From positions 1 through 64,000 of the forward strand of contig CAMBRQ010000003.1 of NCBI GenBank assembly GCA_945870325.1: a stretch of 64,000 nucleotides of DNA, read 5' to 3'. The position numbers and the translations under genes were made by a program. A model generated the notes under the pieces. The model did not search any database, was not told where the DNA came from, and saw only the letters and a list, made by a program, of their open reading frames with translations. Every line of letters begins with the position of its first letter. Positions within the stretch are counted from its first letter, which is position 1. This DNA comes from an uncultured Dorea sp. Lineage in GTDB: Bacteria > Bacillota > Clostridia > Lachnospirales > Lachnospiraceae. Positions 1-8,108 of the stretch are shown here, in pieces.

Positions 1-2
1 TC

Positions 3-269
3 AGTGTGAGTATATTTGAGTATAATGAGGAGCGGCATCTGCAGCAGGAGAGAGACGAGGCATGGATGAAGGGAAGAGAAGAAGGCAGAGAAGAAGGTAG
101 AGAGGAAGGAAGAGAAGAGGGCAGAGAGGAAGGTAGAGAAGAAGAAAAAAAGCGAGTGAATACTCTGAATGGCTGCCTTATGGCAGATGATCGTATGGAG
201 GATTTGAAGCGTGCGATTAAGGATGTGGAATATCAGGAGGAACTGATGAAGGAGTATGGGATAGAGTAG
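3..269 (+). CDS. Rpn-family (PD-(D/E)XK nuclease/transposase-like) protein, C-terminal part, cut by window edge
   Basis: The reading frame is open from the left edge, so only the C-terminal tail is visible. The tail (SIFEYNEERHLQQERDEAW, then six GREE repeats, then a short conserved end) is typical of Rpn family recombination-promoting nuclease/putative transposase proteins, whose N-terminal nuclease domain would lie outside the window. The same tail recurs at 552-808 with about 95% identity by eye, so the two are tandem copies. Whether this copy is intact cannot be judged here. Family assignment comes from the tail and from the sibling copy, which preserves a diagnostic nuclease-domain segment. 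Confidence 0.6.
   Translation, partial: SVSIFEYNEERHLQQERDEAWMKGREEGREEGREEGREEGREEGREEEKKRVNTLNGCLMADDRMEDLKRAIKDVEYQEELMKEYGIE
72..143 (+). repeat. Six in-frame 12-bp coding repeats (GREE units)
   Basis: Six consecutive 12-bp units each encode Gly-Arg-Glu-Glu. The second gene copy has five units at 623-682, a difference of exactly one unit, consistent with slippage or unequal recombination between copies. The unit is purine-only on this strand. Confidence 0.85.
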
Positions 270-321
270 GCTAGATGTGTAAGTTATAGATGATTTATTA
301 ATCCTATCCTTCGTGCTATAT

Positions 322-808
322 GATAAGCTGACCTTGTATGAGCACCAGTCCACGAAGAATCCGAATATCCCTTTGCGTGACCTTTTCTATGTGGCAAATG
401 TATATTCGAACCTGATGAAAGACGATAATGGAGATGGTCCGCCAGTATAGCCAGGCGATGCCGTTCGCGGAAGCAGTAGAGCGTGCAGTGGATGAATGTA
501 TAGAAGAAGGCGTTTTGGAAGAATTTTTACGAAAGAGTAGGAACGAGGTAATCAGTGTGAGTATATTTGAGTATAATGAGGAGCGGCATCTGCAGCAGGA
601 GAGAGAGGAGGCATGGATGAAGGGGAGAGAAGAAGGTAGAGAGGAAGGAAGAGAAGAGGGCAGAGAGGAAGGTAGAGAAGAAGAAAAAAAGCGAGTGAAT
701 ACTCTGAATGGCTTCCTTGTGGCAGATAATCGTATGGAGGATTTGAAGCGTGCGATTACGGATGTGGAATATCAGGAGGAACTGATGAAGGAGTATGGGA
801 TAGAGTAA
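322..808 (+). pseudogene. Rpn-family protein remnant, internally deleted and frameshifted
   Basis: From 322 the frame reads DKLTLYEHQSTKNPNIPLRD and continues to about 430 (VANVYSNLMKDDN), a segment characteristic of Rpn/PD-(D/E)XK transposase-like proteins. The frame then breaks. From 428 a second frame reads MVRQYSQAMPFAEAVERAVD and runs on to the GREE tail and the stop at 808. The central part of the normal protein (roughly 150 residues by family expectation) is missing at the junction. The open frame 428-808 (126 aa) could still be translated but lacks the nuclease core. I read this as a decayed copy of the gene whose tail is at 3-269. Confidence 0.7.
623..682 (+). repeat. Five in-frame 12-bp coding repeats (GREE units)
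   Basis: Counterpart of the six-unit array at 72-143, one 12-bp unit shorter. Flanking sequence is nearly identical between the two copies. Confidence 0.85.
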
Positions 809-869
809 GTCGGGTATATAAATAATAAACTATAGATGATTTATTATTTTGGTTTATAGGGTATAAGAA

Positions 870-913
870 GACCAGATATTAACAGTGTGAATCTATTAAT
901 ATCTGGTCCTTTT
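870..913 (+). terminator. Intrinsic terminator downstream of the Rpn remnant
   Basis: A perfect 13-bp stem (GACCAGATATTAA at 870-882 pairing with 896-908) is followed by CTTTT. It ends rightward transcription of the Rpn remnant. It would also lie in the path of the leftward promoter at 971-999, where it forms the same hairpin without a clear U tract. Confidence 0.75.
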
Positions 914-940
914 ATATTATTATATACATATGCTGATATT

Positions 941-957
941 TCGTTTAACTTTCTATT
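941..957. repeat. Left inverted repeat flanking the recombinase segment
   Basis: TCGTTTAACTTTCTATT is the exact reverse complement of 2128-2144. Beyond the 17 bp, four of the next five bases also match (ATAT). The shared block consists of a 7-bp putative crossover spacer (CTTTCTA) plus one arm, as in tyrosine recombinase core sites. The inverted orientation predicts inversion rather than excision. Confidence 0.8.
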
Positions 958-970
958 TTATGTCACAAAT

Positions 971-999
971 ATCATAGCACAGTCACTTTTTGATGTCAA
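971..999 (-). promoter_or_regulatory. Leftward sigma-A promoter inside the putative invertible segment
   Basis: On the minus strand TTGACA (994-999), a 17-bp spacer and TATGAT (971-976) form a near-consensus promoter. The predicted start near 964 lies just inside the left inverted repeat, so transcription leaves the segment through that repeat. After inversion it would start about 110 nt upstream of the ATG at 2233 and read into the vWA/peptide locus. Confidence 0.8.
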
Positions 1000-1071
1000 C
1001 GCTTAAGAACAAACGGTACAATCAAATTCCAAAAAAAGATTAAATTATTTATTTGGCGGAGGTGTTTTTCA

Positions 1072-2094
1072 ATGGAAAAGAACTATGAATCAATGTATGT
1101 TAGGGAAAGTAACTGTCAACTATGGGAAGATCCTTGTCTGGAGGATTACCTTGCTTACTGGTTCTATCAGGTAGAGAAGAATTCGGTGAAGCCTTCAACG
1201 GCAGCAACTTTTTATGACCTGATATACAGGCACATTATCCCGGAATTGGGAAAATGTCGACTATCAGATCTGAACTTATTTCTTCTGCAGACATTTTTTA
1301 ACCAACAATATGAGAATGGGCGGATTGACAAGACTGGAGGACTGGCATATCAGACAATCAGCAGTATGTATACGATACTGAATTCAGCCTTAACCTATGC
1401 GGAGAATAATGGGCTTCTTCAGAAGAATTGCTGCAGGGATGTCAGACTCCCTAAGAGAGAGTGGAAGAAAGTGCGGGTATTTACCAAGGAGGAACAGAAG
1501 AAGATTGAGTATGCGGCTGTACACTCCAAGAATCCAAATGGAATCGGAATTATTCTTTGTCTCTATACGGGGATTAGGATTGGCGAATTATGTGCCCTGC
1601 ATATTGAAGATGTGGATATTGGCAATCGTGTACTCCATGTTCAGAGAACTTTGGAACGAATTAAGTGCCTGGAAAATACAGAGCGGAAGACAATGATCTA
1701 TGAAGGGCGACCGAAATCACACTCCTCAATAAGGGATATTCCGCTTCCAAGATTTCTTGTATTGTCGCTCCAGCAATATATGGCTCAATATAAGTCAGAA
1801 GCAACATGCGAAGACTCCTTTATCAGCGGGAAATCCGGAAACCCCATTGAACCTAGAGTTTATCAGAAATATTTTCAGACGATTCTGAATAGCGCTGAGG
1901 TTGGGAATGCTAATTTCCATTGCCTCAGACATACATTTGCAACGCGTGCGCTGGAGGAAGGGGTAGATCCGAAGACGTTAAGTGAATTATTGGGGCATTC
2001 GAATGCTTCTATTACTATGAATATCTATGCACATTCGTTGTATGAGCATAAGTATGAGGCGATGGAACGGCTGGCGGCTGTGTACAAGGCGTAA
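1072..2094 (+). CDS. Tyrosine recombinase/integrase
   Basis: A 340-aa phage-integrase-family site-specific recombinase. The N-terminal SAM-like DNA-binding region spans about residues 20-120 and the catalytic domain about 135-335. Catalytic residues are visible: R169 in TGIRIGEL, the Lys in RPKSHSSIRD, H283 and R286 in HCLRH, H309 in LGHSN and the nucleophile Y319 in NIYAH. The start ATG follows a good ribosome site (GGCGGAGG). The length and sites fit Xer-like or Tn916-like integrases, but no excisionase or conjugation gene is nearby. Flanking 17-bp inverted repeats and the outward promoter argue that it inverts its own segment and thereby controls the adjacent surface/peptide locus. It could alternatively be the integrase of a decayed element. 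Confidence 0.93.
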   Translation: MEKNYESMYVRESNCQLWEDPCLEDYLAYWFYQVEKNSVKPSTAATFYDLIYRHIIPELGKCRLSDLNLFLLQTFFNQQYENGRIDKTGGLAYQTISSMYTILNSALTYAENNGLLQKNCCRDVRLPKREWKKVRVFTKEEQKKIEYAAVHSKNPNGIGIILCLYTGIRIGELCALHIEDVDIGNRVLHVQRTLERIKCLENTERKTMIYEGRPKSHSSIRDIPLPRFLVLSLQQYMAQYKSEATCEDSFISGKSGNPIEPRVYQKYFQTILNSAEVGNANFHCLRHTFATRALEEGVDPKTLSELLGHSNASITMNIYAHSLYEHKYEAMERLAAVYKA

Positions 2095-2114
2095 AACAGA
2101 ATAACCTTTATGTA

Positions 2115-2151
2115 AAATATATCGTTTAATAGAAAGTTAAACGATATATTT
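2115..2151. repeat. Right recombination site: perfect 15-bp arms around a 7-bp spacer
   Basis: Arms at 2115-2129 and 2137-2151 are perfect inverted copies around TAGAAAG (2130-2136). Positions 2128-2144 are the exact inverse of 941-957. Two inverted arms around a 6-8 bp spacer is the classical core-site layout for a tyrosine recombinase. As RNA it forms a stable hairpin at the end of the recombinase transcript, without a strong U tract. Inversion would swap the left arm and destroy this hairpin. Confidence 0.8.
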
Positions 2152-2232
2152 ACTATTTACAAGGATGTGCAATTGTGGGTGAAAATATACCGACAATTTA
2201 TTTTTGTCTGATCAGAAAATGAGGAAAAGCAG

Positions 2233-2721
2233 ATGCATGTAATAAGTTCAAGGCAGTTAGAAGAGATAAAATTACAGGAAAAACAGGCTTTGAAGGTCAT
2301 GCGGAGACAACTGCAGGAAACTCTGCCAGCGCTATTTCGTAGCAAAGACATTCAATTCTTGATATGTACAGAAAATTGGATAACAAACAATAGCAGAAGT
2401 ACAAGAATAAGAAGTGAATATCCAGCCGATTTGCTGTTATATGAATTATTGGTGGCAATTTATCCTACAAGGCAAGGTCTGGTTTTGCGGCATAAAGAAT
2501 TCGAGGAGATTTTGTGTGCTGCTGTTATATTTCAGAAATGGAAAATATCTTATAATGAGACTATTTGTGAACAGGACTGCCACTATAAAGAGAAATTGAT
2601 GAGGCAGCTGGAAGAGTTGGCAGTAGAGCTGGAAAGTTCTGAATATATAGAAGATGAGGAGGAAAGCAAAAAAATAAAACAAAATATGCAATTTATTATC
2701 GAAAGAAGGCAATACGTATGA
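2233..2721 (+). CDS. Hypothetical protein, first gene downstream of the invertible segment
   Basis: A 162-aa soluble, charged protein that I do not recognise. It is predicted mostly helical, with a Glu/Lys-rich C-terminal third (EEKLMRQLEELAVELE onward) likely to form a coiled coil. There is no signal peptide or membrane segment. The start is preceded by GAGGAAAA. Its stop overlaps the next start (ATGA at 2718), so the two are translationally coupled. No promoter is evident between the right inverted repeat and this gene, which would make it the first gene to respond to an inverted promoter. Function unknown. Confidence 0.7.
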   Translation: MHVISSRQLEEIKLQEKQALKVMRRQLQETLPALFRSKDIQFLICTENWITNNSRSTRIRSEYPADLLLYELLVAIYPTRQGLVLRHKEFEEILCAAVIFQKWKISYNETICEQDCHYKEKLMRQLEELAVELESSEYIEDEEESKKIKQNMQFIIERRQYV

Positions 2722-3524
2722 AAAAAAACAGGGCTCTTTGGGGGTGCGTCGGCATAGCTGTGGTGGTCCTGATTACAGGAATGCTTGTGGCAGGGGTAAG
2801 AAACAGTAAAAAAAGTGGTAAAGAGGAAAATGAGGCGCCGGTGCAGAATAGAATAGAAGATTTAGAAACAACAGAAGAGACCAACATGGATATCTTTAGT
2901 ATTCCGGGTTATATAAATGGAGCCGATGCAGATGATGAGCAGATAATATGCGGTATTTCACTACCGTATAATATACAGGATACACCGATTGTTATAGAAG
3001 GAATTGGGCAATACAGTGGACCGTTTGTTGAGGATGGAAGTGATAAGCCGGTGGCAAATGCGCTGGCGGCAGTGATAAAGAATGATTCTGATACAGTGAT
3101 AGAATTTGCAGAAATCAGATTTGCAGTAAATGACTCGGAAGAGGCGGTCTTTCAGATATCAACAATTCCTGCCGGGAAGGAAGTGGTTGTGTTAGAAGAA
3201 AATGGCAGAGAATATCATGAAGAAGACAGACTGGATTTAACAGATAAACTTTACGCCAAACAGGATTTCCTGTCCTTGATGGAGGATGAGGTTGAGATCA
3301 CATCGGAGGATGGGAAATTGACTGTTAAGAACCTTACGCAGGAGCCGTTGGGTACAGTTTATGTGAGATATAAAGGGAAGATTAACAATCAGTATTACCT
3401 GGGTGGGATTACATATAGCTGCAAAGTGGAAAATGTAGATGCCGATGCATGTGTTGAGGCAGAGACAAAACATTTTACCGCGGAAGGCAGTCAGATTCTT
3501 ATGGTAGAAGCAGTTCAGGAATAG
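2718..3524 (+). CDS. Membrane-anchored extracellular protein of unknown function
   Basis: A 268-aa protein with an uncleaved N-terminal anchor (hydrophobic residues about 8-27, GCVGIAVVVLITGMLVAGV), then a polar linker and an extracellular region that looks beta-rich. The start overlaps the preceding stop by 4 nt. It sits directly upstream of the giant vWA protein gene (14 bp to its ATG), so it may assist that protein's secretion, folding or display. No catalytic motif is apparent. The architecture of two small proteins followed by a large vWA protein suggests a single surface-assembly operon; that is inference. Confidence 0.7.
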   Translation: MKKNRALWGCVGIAVVVLITGMLVAGVRNSKKSGKEENEAPVQNRIEDLETTEETNMDIFSIPGYINGADADDEQIICGISLPYNIQDTPIVIEGIGQYSGPFVEDGSDKPVANALAAVIKNDSDTVIEFAEIRFAVNDSEEAVFQISTIPAGKEVVVLEENGREYHEEDRLDLTDKLYAKQDFLSLMEDEVEITSEDGKLTVKNLTQEPLGTVYVRYKGKINNQYYLGGITYSCKVENVDADACVEAETKHFTAEGSQILMVEAVQE

Positions 3525-3538
3525 AAGGAGGAAAAGTG

Positions 3539-6500
3539 ATGAAACAGGTTAAGAAAATATTAGCGCTGACACTTGCTGTAATGATGCTCTTTGGTGCGGC
3601 GCCAATATCGCGGCAGGAGGTTCATGCGGCAGACATGGATGATAACGTGGAAACAGATATCACGGAAGATGCCGGAAATGAAACGGACGCTGCGGCGGGG
3701 AACAATGATGACGTAAATGGAATAATGAATGATGATGCCCGGGCGGCAGCACTGAGTGAGGAACAGAATGTGCCGATGCCGACATCAGTCGTGCAGAACA
3801 GTTATGACAAGGTTACTAGTGTAAGCGCAGACAGTGATTACGTTATTGTGTATAACGCAAGTAATAAATACTATGCGTTAGCCTGGAATGGCAGCAATTT
3901 TTATGCGATAGAAGGTAGTGTTAGTAATAATGCATTTACACCAAATGAGGTAATAGAGGAAGACAATATCTTATGGGATTATAGTACTAGAACAGGTTTT
4001 GCATTGGCAAGTAATTCCGATGTGAAAGTTGCAACGTCAAACGGTAGTTCTTTAACTGAAAGTGGAACGTATCCTTTTATGATAAATTTTGGCAAGTGGT
4101 TGGGGACTTATGTAAATGGTGAGATGTATTATTTGTCTTATAATGTTGATACTGGCTGGAAAGTAGGCACAAGTGGTTGGGGTGTTGGCAATTTTACCTT
4201 CTACCAGAAAGTAACGAAAGTAAATCTTACATTAAACTGGTACGTAGATGGAATTTTAGTATCTGGTCCAACTACAAGTTCAGTAACCGCAGGAAAACAG
4301 ACAAGTATCAGCAAGCCTTCGGAAGTCTCTGGCATGAATTTCATCAAATATGAAATGAATGGTCAGGATTATACTTCGGAAAGCAGTAATATTACGATTA
4401 GCGAAGATACAATAATTAACTTTTACTACACAAATCCAAATCAGCCAGACGAGATCCTCTACCCGGATGATGTGACGTCAGGTGACGAGAAACCGCAGTA
4501 TCCTGATCAGGGTGCAGTTAAGGTAAATAAGACAGCAACGAGTGATGATTTCAATGGAACAGGTGTTGCAAAGGTGGAGCTTGGTACAACAGGTGTGCCG
4601 ATGAAGAAGGGCGTAGATGTTGTAATTGTTTTTGATGTATCAACCAGTATGGAGGATAGTGGGAAACTGGCAGATGCTCAAAAGGCAGCGTGTGATTTTG
4701 TAGACAAGGTGTTGGGTGATAACGCCGATGGAACACAGTCCAATAACCGTGTGGGTCTGGTAACATTTGCCGGATGGGAAGACGAGGACGAAGATGGAGT
4801 TAAAGATGGAAATAAAATAGAATATCCATTAAAAAATGCAAATGCAAAAGAAAGCATTAAGACCACGATTAACGGACTGACTACCTATAGTGGAACGGAT
4901 TATGATTATGCTTTTTCTGGAGCGAGTACAGTATTAAGTCAGGCTGCTGAGGGAAGAGATACTTTTGTTGTATTTATGACAGATGGTGCTCCGTCAAACT
5001 ATAATGGGGTAGAATGGACTAGCAATAATCCGGGCACGAACCTGACAAATGAGGCAAACAATAAGCTGTTGAACAACGCAGAAGCTGTAAAGGCTGCCGG
5101 CGCTGTAGTATATTCTATCGGATTTGATATGAATTCCTCGGGAGACAACAATGGATTCAGTGCAAGTCAGGCGCAGGCAATTTTGAAGAAAATCGCAACT
5201 GATGAAGACCATTATGTTCTGGCAGATGATAGCGTAGAATTGAATAAAGCATTTTCAGATATTGCAACTTCTATCAAAAAAGCCGGAACCAATGCGGTAG
5301 TAACCGATCAAATTGGCAACTTATTCGAATTACAGACGACACAGACACTACCAAACGATAAGCTAGATCTTACCTTTGCTCCGACTATTCAAGTTACATT
5401 GTATGATGTATACACAAGAGCAGAAGTTGGACAGACAATTAATGGCAAAGAGATTACATTAAATGATGTTGGTACAAGAAAAGGGACAAGTACTGTTGTA
5501 GAGACCGTTACCTTTAGCGCAGATGGAAAGAGTGCTACCTCTAACCTGAAATCAGGAAATATCATGGATGGAAGTGGGAATATCACAGCGGAAAAATTCA
5601 CTTACAATGCTGCAACCAGGACATTTACATGGACGGTAGGTGATATTACAGAACAGGAAGCGACCATCAGCTATTACGTATATCTGAAAGGCTCAATGGA
5701 AGGCAGCCGCGGAGATGGACTCTATGATACAAACGAATATGCGAAACTGAACTATACAAACTACAAAGATAATCAGACAGAGCAGGAATTTACAAAGCCG
5801 AAGATGCCATGGGGCGCAGCGGTTGTTAATTATGAGTTCTATCTTGTAAATGAGGCAGGACAGCCGGTAAACAGCCGGGGAGATGTAATCCCATTCGAGA
5901 ATCGTGTAAAGATCAGTGATGTAAAACAAGAGAAGTTTAACTGGAATAATGCAGCCAATGTAGAGGCAAAAGTAGAAGCGGCGAAATTCGTTCCGAGAGG
6001 CTACACTTTGCATATCGAAAATGCGTCTTATACGGCAAATGCAGTAAGTTCAGGGAATGGTTCACATACAATTACCGGTACAGTACCGGAAGGCGCTCAG
6101 CAGTCTACCATTATGTATCAGGCAGATGCGCAGTATACGAATTCTTATGTAGCTTTTGGTGTGTTGAACCGTACGACATTGATTCCGGATTCTGTTGTCC
6201 TGGATTATGGCAAGCCGGTTACTATTGATGTTATGGCAAATGACATGGTAATGGATGCGGTGCTGAATTCTGTAGCTGCCGGCAGTAAGAATATTGGTGT
6301 TGCTTTGGGCGATGGAAGTACAGAGACATTGGCTGAAGGATTTGGCAACAGTGTAGAATTAACGAACGGTACAGCACAGTTGGATGGAAATGGAAAAGTA
6401 AAATATACTCCATCAAAATATATGGACAGTATCGATAGATTCCTTTATGCAGCAAAGGTTACTACAGGATCTACTGTAGAAGGCGGTGCGGATATTAATT

Positions 6501-7756
6501 ACTATCGGTATCAGACGGTAAGTGTGATTCCGGCAACAACCGTTTACTATGAAGATAATTTTGGGAATACAGAAGATAGTGATCAAACAAACGGTATTGT
6601 ATTCAGTGGAAAGTGGACAACAGAAGGGACAGCATCTGCAACGGAACAGGACAATGGAACTGTAAGTTCAGACGGACATCCGTATGGAAATGACAGCAGT
6701 TATCAGAACGATAACCGGCTGAGTGCTGGTTCGGCCCATGTGATATCAGTGGGTAATGGGGAAACGGCTACCGCTTCCTTTACCTTCAAGGGAACAGGGT
6801 TTGATCTGATTAGCCGTACCGACACAAATTCCACGAAAATTGCAATAAAAACAGTGAATTCAAAGGGTATGACCGTACAGAATAAAGTTCTTGATCTGGA
6901 ATATCAATCCGGAATACTTTATCAGATTCCGGTACACGAAGCACGTTTTGAAAAATATGATACTTATACAGTTACAATTACTGTAGCTCAGGCAACGACA
7001 GAAGCAGAAAAGAGTGCAACATTCTATTTGGATGCGATTCGTATTTACAATCCGATTGATCCGAGTGGAGAGGAGGCAAATGAGCATTATACAGCAGATA
7101 AGGAAGCGAATGCGGTGGTTACAGAGCTGAGAAAGCTGCTTCTTGATCAGTATAGTGAAGGTACATTAAGCGGTGCAATTTATGTAGATGGCCAGGATAC
7201 AGCGAGTGTGGCGACTTACGAGAATATTGGACCGAATAATGAGATTTATCTTAAGAGAGGGCAGTCTATAGGGCTTGCAATTCAGACAAGTGGAGATCCG
7301 GCTTCTGTACAGTTGGGTGCAAAAGCAGTAGACGGTGAAGTGAAATTCAAAGTGGGAAGTGATACGAGTTCAGAGAGAGAACTGGTACTGAATACAGCTA
7401 CGGATATGTATTATGATATTACCAATACATTGAATTTCGTTGTGGATAATGAAACAAATGCCAAAACAGCAAATCTTGCCATTACGAATACAAGCGGGGC
7501 AGATACTATTGTTTCGCTGACCAATTTGAAAGTTACTTATGCATCTGATGGTATTACTACAGCAATTATTACAGATGAGCAGGTTGTTGCGAACACATTT
7601 GCAGTTGCAAGATCAAGAATGGCAGTATTAGAAGATGATGATGAGCCAGAGACACCTCCGGCAGAAGATCCTGTGACTCCGACGGAAAAGCCGATTGAAA
7701 GATTTATTAAGAATTTACAGTCAGTAATTAAGAATATTTTTGGAAGATGGTTTTAA
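3539..7756 (+). CDS. Giant secreted von Willebrand factor A domain protein
   Basis: A 1405-aa secreted protein. It has a signal peptide (residues 1 to about 31, ending VHA-AD), an acidic Asp/Asn-rich linker, a beta-rich N-terminal region with a Listeria-Bacteroides-like repeat (ISEDTIINFYYTN), then a vWA domain at about 358-560. The MIDAS motif is intact: D366-x-S368-x-S370, a downstream Thr (GTDYDYAF) and the FMTDGAP strand. Distal regions include an Ig/cadherin-like stretch (DYGKPVTIDVMAND) and a YYEDNFG-type beta-sandwich resembling carbohydrate-binding modules. The C-terminus has an acidic/Pro linker and an amphipathic tail (ERFIKNLQSVIKNIFGRWF) with no LPXTG motif or hydrophobic anchor. 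ATG 3539 is chosen over GTG 3536 for its spacing to GGAGG. The Cys peptide gene begins 17 bp after its stop. Confidence 0.88.
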   Translation: MKQVKKILALTLAVMMLFGAAPISRQEVHAADMDDNVETDITEDAGNETDAAAGNNDDVNGIMNDDARAAALSEEQNVPMPTSVVQNSYDKVTSVSADSDYVIVYNASNKYYALAWNGSNFYAIEGSVSNNAFTPNEVIEEDNILWDYSTRTGFALASNSDVKVATSNGSSLTESGTYPFMINFGKWLGTYVNGEMYYLSYNVDTGWKVGTSGWGVGNFTFYQKVTKVNLTLNWYVDGILVSGPTTSSVTAGKQTSISKPSEVSGMNFIKYEMNGQDYTSESSNITISEDTIINFYYTNPNQPDEILYPDDVTSGDEKPQYPDQGAVKVNKTATSDDFNGTGVAKVELGTTGVPMKKGVDVVIVFDVSTSMEDSGKLADAQKAACDFVDKVLGDNADGTQSNNRVGLVTFAGWEDEDEDGVKDGNKIEYPLKNANAKESIKTTINGLTTYSGTDYDYAFSGASTVLSQAAEGRDTFVVFMTDGAPSNYNGVEWTSNNPGTNLTNEANNKLLNNAEAVKAAGAVVYSIGFDMNSSGDNNGFSASQAQAILKKIATDEDHYVLADDSVELNKAFSDIATSIKKAGTNAVVTDQIGNLFELQTTQTLPNDKLDLTFAPTIQVTLYDVYTRAEVGQTINGKEITLNDVGTRKGTSTVVETVTFSADGKSATSNLKSGNIMDGSGNITAEKFTYNAATRTFTWTVGDITEQEATISYYVYLKGSMEGSRGDGLYDTNEYAKLNYTNYKDNQTEQEFTKPKMPWGAAVVNYEFYLVNEAGQPVNSRGDVIPFENRVKISDVKQEKFNWNNAANVEAKVEAAKFVPRGYTLHIENASYTANAVSSGNGSHTITGTVPEGAQQSTIMYQADAQYTNSYVAFGVLNRTTLIPDSVVLDYGKPVTIDVMANDMVMDAVLNSVAAGSKNIGVALGDGSTETLAEGFGNSVELTNGTAQLDGNGKVKYTPSKYMDSIDRFLYAAKVTTGSTVEGGADINYYRYQTVSVIPATTVYYEDNFGNTEDSDQTNGIVFSGKWTTEGTASATEQDNGTVSSDGHPYGNDSSYQNDNRLSAGSAHVISVGNGETATASFTFKGTGFDLISRTDTNSTKIAIKTVNSKGMTVQNKVLDLEYQSGILYQIPVHEARFEKYDTYTVTITVAQATTEAEKSATFYLDAIRIYNPIDPSGEEANEHYTADKEANAVVTELRKLLLDQYSEGTLSGAIYVDGQDTASVATYENIGPNNEIYLKRGQSIGLAIQTSGDPASVQLGAKAVDGEVKFKVGSDTSSERELVLNTATDMYYDITNTLNFVVDNETNAKTANLAITNTSGADTIVSLTNLKVTYASDGITTAIITDEQVVANTFAVARSRMAVLEDDDEPETPPAEDPVTPTEKPIERFIKNLQSVIKNIFGRWF

Positions 7757-7773
7757 GCCGGAGGGGAAAGAAG

Positions 7774-8037
7774 GTGAATGAAGTGAAGAAAACTTATACC
7801 AAACCGCAGATAGTAATGGAAAGTTTCCTGGTATCTGAATTTGTTGCAGGCAATTGTGCGATTGACGTCGGATTCGGGGATACAGGTTCAAGCACAGCAT
7901 GTGCTATAGATGATCCGCATTTTCCGGGTGAGAGACTGTTTAATGATTATGAGACCTGTTCACTTTTGTGGAATGATGGAGATGATAAGGGGTGTTATGA
8001 CATACCAGATGGTGGAGTAGGATATTTTGGTTCATAA
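7774..8037 (+). CDS. Candidate RiPP precursor peptide A (87 aa, 4 Cys)
   Basis: A small acidic peptide starting at GTG 7774 behind GGAGGGG; an in-frame ATG at 7747 lies inside the previous gene. Residues 5-25 match the leader of the peptide at 16056: Y-x-K-P-x4-E-x-F-x3-E-[YF]-V-A, then a Cys. The putative core from residue 26 has four Cys, two copies of CAID, and is Asp/Gly-rich with aromatic residues near the end. It is followed by a hairpin (8064-8098), an HPr-kinase-like protein and a radical SAM/SPASM enzyme, the usual order for a ribosomally made, modified peptide. There is no Gly-Gly leader end. The shared leader beside two separate radical SAM genes makes a precursor role likely; the modification is unknown. 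Confidence 0.75.
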   Translation: MNEVKKTYTKPQIVMESFLVSEFVAGNCAIDVGFGDTGSSTACAIDDPHFPGERLFNDYETCSLLWNDGDDKGCYDIPDGGVGYFGS

Positions 8038-8063
8038 AAACAATAAGAATTAAGGGTAAAGCA

Positions 8064-8098
8064 AATGACCATATCGATTAGGTATGGTCATTCTTTAT
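8064..8098 (+). terminator. Hairpin between precursor A and its enzyme genes
   Basis: A perfect 10-bp stem (AATGACCATA at 8064-8073 with 8083-8092) and 9-nt loop is followed by CTTTAT, a weak U tract. Such partial terminators after a precursor gene let more transcript be made of the peptide than of its enzymes. The next gene starts 10 nt downstream. Confidence 0.65.
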
Positions 8099-8108
8099 AG
8101 GTGAAAGA

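Larger units (their letters stand above)
941..2144. other. Putative invertible DNA segment (promoter plus recombinase)
   Basis: The 1.2-kb segment between exact 17-bp inverted repeats holds a tyrosine recombinase gene and, 13 bp inside the left repeat, an outward-facing sigma-A promoter. The layout resembles the Salmonella hin segment, although Hin is a serine recombinase, and the invertible promoters common in gut Firmicutes and Bacteroidetes. In the sequenced orientation the promoter fires away from the 2233-10114 genes. Inversion is inferred from architecture; only one orientation is visible. Confidence 0.7.

Noticed and set aside
72..143. Short tandem repeats considered as a CRISPR-like array
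   Set aside because: The units are 12 bp, contiguous, without spacers, and in frame with a protein; no cas genes are nearby.
1397..1696. 99-codon frame within the recombinase gene
   Set aside because: It overlaps the recombinase in another frame, has no ribosome site, and its product is Arg-rich noise.
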